NCBI GenBank assembly: GCA_027066695.1
Contig: JAMONE010000118.1
Span: 1-11,291, forward strand
From: Micavibrio sp.
GTDB lineage: Bacteria; Pseudomonadota; Alphaproteobacteria; Micavibrionales; Micavibrionaceae
Length of the DNA: 11,291 nt
Direction of reading: 5' to 3'
Shown here: piece after piece, positions 6,237 through 11,291 of the stretch
Layout of the letters: each line of letters starts with the position of its first letter
How positions within the stretch are numbered: position 1 is the stretch's first letter
Notes under the pieces: model-generated
Seen by the model: the letters and a program-made list of their open reading frames with translations, nothing else
What the model was told of the DNA's origin: nothing
Database searches by the model: none
Translations under genes and position numbers: made by a program

Positions 6237-8063
6237 TCAGCTAGCCGCAGCAGAACGTGAAGCTTTCTTACGCTCATTAGGGCAAAGATGTTTCTTGCGC
6301 AAACGTAAGTTTTTCGGCGTTACTTCCATCAACTCATCATCATTAATATAAGACATCATCTCTTCCAAAGACATCTTACGTGGTGGCACAAGAATAGTCG
6401 CATCATCTGTGCCTGATGCTCTCATATTCGTAAGTTTTTTACCTTTAAGCACGTTAATCTCAAGATCATTTTCGCGGTTATGCTCTCCCACTATCATGCC
6501 TTGATAAACAGGGGTTTGGTGTCCGATAAACATAACGCCGCGATCTTGCAGATTAAAGATAGCAAATGCCACAGCTTGCCCTGTATCAGTAGAGATAAGC
6601 GCACCATGGCGACGCTGGCCTACATCACCTTTATATGGCTCATAAGAATGGAACAAGCGGTTCATAATACCTGTGCCGCGTGTGTCAGTCATAAACTTAC
6701 TTTGATAACCAATAAGTCCGCGTGATGGAGCAAGGAAAGTAATACGGGTTTTACCAATACCTGAGCTACGCATATCAGTCATTTGCGCTTTACGGCGGTT
6801 CATTTGGTCAACTACGCTTGATGAATATTCTTCATCGACATCAATGAATACTTCTTCGATAGGCTCAAGCACGTTGCGGGTTTCATCTTCTTTGAATAAT
6901 ACCTTGGGTCGTGAAACGGTCATCTCAAAGCCTTCACGGCGCATAGTTTCTATCAAAACGCCAAGTTGAAGCTCTCCGCGCCCGCCAATCTCAAACGAAT
7001 CTCTATTCTCACTTTCCTTGAAAGTAATAGCAACATTGACTTCCGCTTCGGCAAGCAAACGCTCACGAATCATAGTGGATGTAACTTTAGAGCCTTCCTT
7101 ACCAGCGAACGGCGAATCATTCACAGAAATAGTCACAGCCATTGTCGGCGGATCAATCGGGGTTGATTTCACAGCTTCGGTTACAGCTGGATCACAAATA
7201 GTATCAGCAACAGAGGTTTTAGAAAGACCTGCTATACAAATAATATCACCTGCTTTTACTTCCTTAACAGGAACGCGCTCTGTGCCTTCAAACATTAAAA
7301 GTTTGGTCAATCGACCTGTCTCAACAGTATCACCATCAAGGTTAATAGCTTTTACCGTGTCGTTAACTTTTGCGCGACCTTGAATAACGCGACCTGTTAG
7401 GCAACGGCCTAAATATGGATCAGAATCAAGCAATGTCGCAAGAATAGCAAACGGCTTATCATAATCGGCTTCAGGCGCAGGAACATGGGTTAATACAAGG
7501 TCAAGCAGCGGTGTTAGGTTCTTACGCTCATTATCAAGATCCGTAACGCACCAGCCATCACGCCCCGAAGCGTAAAGAATTGGAAAATCCAGCTGCTCAT
7601 CATTAGCATCAAGAGAGACAAACAGATCAAATACTTCATCAACAACTTCTTCAGGGCGACCGTCAGGGCGATCAATTTTATTGATAATTACAATAGGCTT
7701 AAGCCCTAGTGCTAATGCTTTACCAAGCACAAACTTAGTTTGAGGCATAGGACCTTCGGCTGCATCAGTAAGAAGAATAACGCCGTCCGCCATATGCAAA
7801 ACACGCTCCACCTCGCCGCCGAAATCAGCATGCCCTGGTGTATCTATAATATTGATACGAACGTCACCCCATTGAACAGAGGTAGGTTTAGCTAAAATAG
7901 TAATACCGCGCTCACGCTCCAAATCATTGGAGTCCATCACACAAACCTCAACAGACTCGTTCTCGCGATACATTCCGCTTTGCTTCATAATCGAATCGAT
8001 TAATGTTGTTTTCCCATGATCCACGTGGGCAATGATTGCTATATTTCTTATCTTATCTGACAT
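6237..8063 (-). CDS. typA: Ribosome-associated translational GTPase BipA/TypA
   Basis: A translation-factor GTPase related to EF-G and LepA that binds the 70S ribosome and supports ribosome assembly, especially under cold and other stress. The 608-aa length is typical. Domain order: G domain with P-loop A-H-V-D-H-G-K-T (12-19), R-E-R-G-I-T-I (switch I, about 50-56), D-T-P-G-H (74-78) and N-K-I-D (128-131); a beta-barrel domain II; EF-G-like domains III and V; and the BipA-specific C-terminus ending in a basic tail. The ATG at 8063 is chosen because M-S-D-K-I-R-N-I-A-I matches the family start and a GGA lies five bases upstream; upstream in-frame ATG/GTG codons would add up to 22 residues without family support. 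It is monocistronic by appearance, with no terminator before the convergent panC end. Confidence 0.96.
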   Translation of the reverse strand: MSDKIRNIAIIAHVDHGKTTLIDSIMKQSGMYRENESVEVCVMDSNDLERERGITILAKPTSVQWGDVRINIIDTPGHADFGGEVERVLHMADGVILLTDAAEGPMPQTKFVLGKALALGLKPIVIINKIDRPDGRPEEVVDEVFDLFVSLDANDEQLDFPILYASGRDGWCVTDLDNERKNLTPLLDLVLTHVPAPEADYDKPFAILATLLDSDPYLGRCLTGRVIQGRAKVNDTVKAINLDGDTVETGRLTKLLMFEGTERVPVKEVKAGDIICIAGLSKTSVADTICDPAVTEAVKSTPIDPPTMAVTISVNDSPFAGKEGSKVTSTMIRERLLAEAEVNVAITFKESENRDSFEIGGRGELQLGVLIETMRREGFEMTVSRPKVLFKEDETRNVLEPIEEVFIDVDEEYSSSVVDQMNRRKAQMTDMRSSGIGKTRITFLAPSRGLIGYQSKFMTDTRGTGIMNRLFHSYEPYKGDVGQRRHGALISTDTGQAVAFAIFNLQDRGVMFIGHQTPVYQGMIVGEHNRENDLEINVLKGKKLTNMRASGTDDATILVPPRKMSLEEMMSYINDDELMEVTPKNLRLRKKHLCPNERKKASRSAAAS

Positions 8064-8228
8064 AATAATCCATCTATTCATCTGGAGCATCGTTATTCGC
8101 TCGTTACGTATATTTATACGCTGCCTCACTCATGCCTTGTCCAGATAAAGATATGAATGATTAAAGACTTTATTTAAGTCTATTTTAAATTTCAGAGGCC
8201 TGTGTAGTATAAAACGCTGATAAAAGCC
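8064..8228. other. Upstream region of typA, with a small inverted repeat
   Basis: AGACTT (8165-8170) and AAGTCT (8176-8181) form a perfect 6-bp inverted repeat with a five-base loop in AT-rich DNA. On the minus strand a weak promoter candidate for typA is TGGACA (8143-8138) and TATAAA (8118-8113), but the 19-base spacer is long. Nothing else is evident. Confidence 0.35.
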
Positions 8229-8258
8229 AGAAAAAAGAGGCTGAATAAACAGCCTCTT
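8229..8258 (-). terminator. Intrinsic terminator of the sigma-factor/VWA operon
   Basis: On the minus strand AAGAGGCTG (8258-8250), loop TTTATT and CAGCCTCTT (8243-8235) form a perfect 9-bp stem, followed by four more T. It lies about 30 bases past the stop codon of the VWA gene and is a textbook rho-independent terminator for that operon. Confidence 0.88.
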
Positions 8259-8288
8259 CCCATTTAATTGTTATTTACAGTGAAAACC

Positions 8289-10454
8289 CTACCTTGAATG
8301 AGTTTTTGCAAGGCGCACCATATTGATAAATTCTGCGCGATAACCGAATTCATCAGCTCCTTTGCCTTGCTGCGCCAGAGCGATTACATCATCATAGGAA
8401 AAATCACCTGTATACTCCCCGCCTTTAAGGATTTGCCCGAAAGCGGCAACGGCAGTTACAAATTTAGTATCAGTCATATCTCCGCGCTTATACTTAGCTT
8501 GGATAACAGGCATTGTAATAAGCTTGCTTTTACTCTCCTTCGGCAGTTTATAGCGGATTTTAAGGAAGGCATATTCGCTGCTATCACTTCTACCCTTTAC
8601 CTCTGGTTTAACTTTACCGTAACGAAGCTTATCAACACTAAGCGCATCGCTGCCTACAGGAACGAACTCATATATAGCAGTTACGCTATGACCTGCGCCC
8701 ATATCCCCAGCGTCGATTTTATCATTATTGAAATCTTCACGCTTAAGTGCGCGGGTTTCATAGCCTATCAAGCGATATTCTGCGACCTTATCGGGATTAA
8801 ACTCGATCTGGAATTTAACATCCTTGGCGATTGGGAATAATGAGGAAGTGGCTTCTTGCACCAAAACTTTCCTCGCTTCGTTAAGATTATCTATGTAAGC
8901 GGCAATGCCATTACCATTTTGCGCCAAGACCTGCATCATATGGTCGTTATAATTACCCTGCCCAAAGCCGAGGACTGATAGGAATATTCCTTTATCACGC
9001 TTGCGCTCGACAAAATCTTGCAGCTCCTCACGGTTGGTAATTCCGACATTAAAATCACCGTCAGTGGCTAAGATTACGCGATTAACCGCTCCCTCATCAA
9101 AGTTTTGTTCCGCCATATCATAAGCAAGCTTAATTCCCGCAGCCCCAGCAGTGCCGCCGCCAGCGCGTAGATTATTCATCGCTGTTATGATTTTATTACG
9201 CTCGGATACTTTTGTCGGCTCTAATACTACGCCAGTTTGCCCTGCATAGATAACGATAGAAACGGTGTCATCCTTATGCAAGCTATCAAGCAGCATCTTC
9301 ATAGAGTTTTTCACCAACGGCAACTTATCAGGGGCATTCATAGAACCTGATACATCAAGCAAAAACACAATATTAGAGCGCAGCTCCCCCGTATCCAATT
9401 GATATCCCTTAATACCGATATGCATTAGCTTTTTACCTTCCGCCCACGGGCTGTCGATAATTGTAACGCTTGGCTTAAACGGCTCGGCGTGGTTCTTAGG
9501 CACGGGATAGTTATAATTGAAGTAATTAACCATTTCCTCAACGCGCACCGCATCTTTTTGCGGAAGAACGCCGCTGTTAAGTTGTTTACGGATAAAGCTA
9601 TAACTCGCCGTATCAACATCGGATGAAAACGTAGATACAGGCTCATCAACTACTGATTTAAACGGATTAATTTTGAAATCCTCGAACTTGTCGCGCCCTT
9701 CGTCTTTATAAAATGTTGGAGCGATATCATCAGCGACAATAATGGATTTATTCAAATCCTTTTTAGGCAGCCTTGTGCGCTCTGTCTTATGTTCATCAAT
9801 GCTTGCTAGCGCTTGCGCAAGAGAGCCAATAACTATTTCCTCTTCTGCTACTTGCTCTTTATCCATACCAGCAATATCACCAACGAGAGCTATATTACCA
9901 TCACTGTAACTCTCTCTCTCTCTGCGCCATTCATTTAACGCATCATAGGATTTCTTGAATTTTTCTTTTGGAATTTTAATAGGGACAGGGATAGAACTAC
10001 CGCCCTCAATTATAACGCGCTCTAAATCTACTTCATTATCTCGCTCAACCGCCTGAGTATAGGCAGGAGATACTTCTTCTTCAATCTCTGCTATTCCCTC
10101 CTGCGGAGCGATTGTTTCAGCAGTTTTTGTCATTGCCTGATTACGGCGCACCGTATCATCTAGCTGCGTTAAGCTAAGCCCTCCGACTAGCACAACTGCC
10201 ATTGCAGTTGCCATTCCGCCATACATAAATCTCTTTTTATTTCGCGCATTCATTGTTTTAACTCCTCGTTTTTGATTACCTATAGAGATAAGACGAGAGA
10301 GAAACGAAATTCCTTGGAAGTTTTTGGAGGAAGTTTTTTGTTTTTCTTCTTTAAATGCAGCCACAGCCAGATTTACCGCGCGTTTGCGGGCATTAACATC
10401 AATATCGGGAGCATGGTTTTTCGATAGAATTTCATCTAGTTTCTTATCATCCAT
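8289..10454 (-). CDS. YfbK-type VWA-domain membrane protein with possible anti-sigma N-terminus
   Basis: A 721-aa protein. Residues 1-74 are charged and probably cytoplasmic; the basic R-N-K-K-R (71-75) precedes one membrane helix (about 77-95), giving N-in topology. A low-complexity acidic stalk (about 100-255) leads to the YfbK-type N-terminal region (about 255-345), then a von Willebrand A domain (about 360-535) with a complete metal-ion site: D-V-S-G-S-M at 367-372, T435 in G-G-G-T-A-G and D465 in A-T-D-G-D. The rest (about 540-715) fits the DUF3520-type C-terminus of this family. AAGGAG (10467-10462) is seven bases before the ATG, which overlaps the sigma-factor stop by 8 bp, so the pair is coupled. 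In alphaproteobacteria such proteins commonly follow a sigma factor; the cytoplasmic N-terminus could bind it, but this is inference. Oddities are an internal start at 10253 and a (CT)7 run at 9910-9923. Confidence 0.9.
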   Translation of the reverse strand: MDDKKLDEILSKNHAPDIDVNARKRAVNLAVAAFKEEKQKTSSKNFQGISFLSRLISIGNQKRGVKTMNARNKKRFMYGGMATAMAVVLVGGLSLTQLDDTVRRNQAMTKTAETIAPQEGIAEIEEEVSPAYTQAVERDNEVDLERVIIEGGSSIPVPIKIPKEKFKKSYDALNEWRRERESYSDGNIALVGDIAGMDKEQVAEEEIVIGSLAQALASIDEHKTERTRLPKKDLNKSIIVADDIAPTFYKDEGRDKFEDFKINPFKSVVDEPVSTFSSDVDTASYSFIRKQLNSGVLPQKDAVRVEEMVNYFNYNYPVPKNHAEPFKPSVTIIDSPWAEGKKLMHIGIKGYQLDTGELRSNIVFLLDVSGSMNAPDKLPLVKNSMKMLLDSLHKDDTVSIVIYAGQTGVVLEPTKVSERNKIITAMNNLRAGGGTAGAAGIKLAYDMAEQNFDEGAVNRVILATDGDFNVGITNREELQDFVERKRDKGIFLSVLGFGQGNYNDHMMQVLAQNGNGIAAYIDNLNEARKVLVQEATSSLFPIAKDVKFQIEFNPDKVAEYRLIGYETRALKREDFNNDKIDAGDMGAGHSVTAIYEFVPVGSDALSVDKLRYGKVKPEVKGRSDSSEYAFLKIRYKLPKESKSKLITMPVIQAKYKRGDMTDTKFVTAVAAFGQILKGGEYTGDFSYDDVIALAQQGKGADEFGYRAEFINMVRLAKTHSR
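9910..9923. repeat. Dinucleotide run (CT)7 in the VWA coding sequence
   Basis: Seven consecutive CT units (AG on the coding strand) encode part of R-R-E-R-E-S in the stalk, near residues 177-182. A gain or loss of one unit would shift the frame. No other such run was noticed in the window. Confidence 0.9.
10251..10266 (-). promoter_or_regulatory. Strong internal ribosome binding site and ATG inside the VWA gene
   Basis: AGGAG (10266-10262) lies eight bases before an in-frame ATG (10253-10251) at codon 68, immediately before the basic patch and membrane helix. Starting here would give a 654-aa form lacking the cytoplasmic N-terminal region. The site is about as good as that of the upstream start at 10454, so both could be used. 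Confidence 0.5.
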
Positions 10455-10998
10455 AATTTTGCTCCTTTCCGAATATTGATTGTAGTTTCTTGCGTGCCTC
10501 GTGAATGCGCCATGATACGGTGCTTTCCTTTACACCCGATATTTGTGCGGCTTCTTTATGAGACAAGCCCTGCCCTGCTACAAGGATCAGAGATTCCTTT
10601 TCCGCTTCGGGCAATTTATAAACCTCGCACCAAACTTGCGCGGCATAGATTTTCTCATCCGCTTTGCTTTCCTCGGCGGCTAAGCTCTCGATAAGCTCTA
10701 CCCCGTCAGGATGGCGATTTTGCGATTTACACCAGTCTTTTGCCGTATTAATAACCAAGCGATACAGCCAGCTAGTGAATTTAGAATCTCCCTTATAGCT
10801 ACTAATCCCGCGCGCTAGTTTTATGCAAGCTTCCTGCGTTATATCTTCCGCATCCCGCCCATTAGCGCACCATTTAAATGCCATTTTATACATTACCTCA
10901 TAATAATCATTCACCAATGCTTCGAAAGCATCGACATCACCGCCCGCAGCGCGGTTAATTAACTCTATATCGTCCGCCTCGGGCATAATTAAAACCAT
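10447..10998 (-). CDS. ECF-type RNA polymerase sigma factor
   Basis: A 183-aa two-domain sigma factor. Region 2 (about 24-93) contains D-A-F-E-A-L-V, D-A-E-D-I-T-Q-E (49-56) and F-T-S-W-L-Y-R-L-V-I-N-T-A-K-D (74-88), the -10 recognition and core-binding parts. Region 4 (about 128-175) carries the helix-turn-helix G-L-S-H-K-E-A-A-Q-I-S-G-V-K-E-S-T-V-S (144-162) followed by R-I-H-E-A-R-K-K-L. There is no region 1 or 3, as expected for this group. The ATG at 10998 is used; an ATG at 10986 begins M-P-E-A-D-D-I-E-L-I, a typical ECF start, and is a real alternative since neither has a good ribosome binding site. A TATAAT at 11002-10997 overlaps the first start codon and, if a true -10 box, would favour 10986. 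Its stop overlaps the VWA start, so the VWA protein is the likely regulator. The inducing signal and target genes cannot be read from this sequence. Confidence 0.92.
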   Translation of the reverse strand: MVLIMPEADDIELINRAAGGDVDAFEALVNDYYEVMYKMAFKWCANGRDAEDITQEACIKLARGISSYKGDSKFTSWLYRLVINTAKDWCKSQNRHPDGVELIESLAAEESKADEKIYAAQVWCEVYKLPEAEKESLILVAGQGLSHKEAAQISGVKESTVSWRIHEARKKLQSIFGKEQNYG

Positions 10999-11115
10999 TA
11001 TAAAAAGGAAATCCCCTTCACCTTATATAAATAAGACGAGAATAAAAGTAATAATCTTGGAAAAAATATAAAAAATCTGATAAACACAAAATTAGACCAA
11101 AGAAAGAGGCATATT

Positions 11116-11291
11116 TTGACACGCAATAATATTTTCCCACTTATATTTATGCTCGGGCTGTCTGTTATGCCTGTTATATTCATTCACATGCCACGTACAT
11201 TAAGCTTTCTGCCGCTTTTATTTGGCTTAGCTATGAGCATTTGGTGGGTGTTTATAAAAAAAGAGCGCATCACGCATTATCCTAAATATTT
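11116..11291 (+). CDS. Membrane protein, N-terminal part, possibly O-antigen ligase/polymerase type
   Basis: An open frame runs to the window edge, giving 58 codons. TTG at 11116 is taken as the start because AGAGG (11105-11109) lies six bases upstream; the frame is open further upstream but without a better start. Two hydrophobic segments are visible (about 6-23 and 29-47), separated by I-H-M-P-R-T and followed by the basic K-K-E-R-I. The pattern resembles the N-terminus of the multi-span O-antigen ligase/polymerase proteins, but 58 residues are too few to be sure; any polytopic membrane protein could fit. It is divergent from the sigma-factor operon, with about 117 bases between starts and no convincing promoter found by eye. 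Confidence 0.5.
   Translation, partial: MTRNNIFPLIFMLGLSVMPVIFIHMPRTLSFLPLLFGLAMSIWWVFIKKERITHYPKY

Noticed and set aside
7018..7383. A 121-codon plus-strand frame inside typA
   Set aside because: It is the antisense of a fully conserved BipA coding region.
8298..8840. A 180-codon plus-strand frame inside the VWA gene
   Set aside because: It is the antisense of the conserved C-terminal region of the VWA protein and has no ribosome binding site.
11003..11115. Promoters for the divergent sigma factor and membrane-protein genes
   Set aside because: The DNA is so AT-rich that several poor -10 matches occur, and none has a convincing -35 partner on either strand.

Overview
The window looks like chromosomal DNA from a low-to-moderate G+C alphaproteobacterium. 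The protein sequences of the BipA/TypA GTPase, PanB, PanC and the sigma factor plus VWA pair have an alphaproteobacterial look. This placement rests on protein resemblance only, and I cannot name a genus. Most genes are ordinary housekeeping genes. The irregular parts are one gene that looks inserted at the end of glyS and one structured non-coding stretch upstream of panB.

Layout, left to right. 1-360 (+): the C-terminal end of a YeiH/UPF0324-type membrane protein, cut by the window edge, with an 11-bp inverted repeat over its stop codon. 445-1044 (+): an unrecognised acidic soluble protein of 199 aa. 1106-2281 (-): an AT-rich acyltransferase-3 (OafA-like) membrane protein. It overlaps the 3' end of glyS (2271-3779, -), which encodes a complete single-chain glycyl-tRNA synthetase. 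A roughly 40-bp diverged second copy of an internal glyS segment lies at 1081-1120, just beyond the acyltransferase, and supplies that gene's last four codons and stop. The acyltransferase and a glyS 3' end were therefore probably brought in together by recombination.

3780-4123 is a divergent intergenic region. It ends in a good sigma-70-type promoter that drives a 99-aa small protein (4124-4423). 4424-4640 is non-coding and A-rich: two perfect 33-bp direct repeats, several hairpins and a strong intrinsic terminator, followed about 45 bases later by panB. panB (4682-5482) and panC (5457-6230) overlap by 26 bp and encode consecutive enzymes of the pantoate branch of pantothenate synthesis. PanC lacks about 13 residues near its C-terminus.

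typA/bipA (6237-8063, -) meets panC tail to tail with a 6-base gap. 8064-8288 holds the typA upstream region and the terminator of the next operon. That operon, on the minus strand, is an ECF-type sigma factor (10447-10998) overlapping by 8 bp a 721-aa YfbK-type VWA protein (8289-10454). The VWA protein has one membrane segment and a short cytoplasmic N-terminus that could act as the anti-sigma part. A strong internal ribosome binding site suggests a second, shorter product. The right edge (11116-11291, +) carries the first 58 codons of a membrane protein, possibly of the O-antigen ligase/polymerase type.

No tRNA, rRNA, CRISPR array, integrase or transposase gene was seen. No clearly new multi-gene system is visible. 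The best candidates for something undescribed are the hairpin region upstream of panBC and the glyS/acyltransferase junction.
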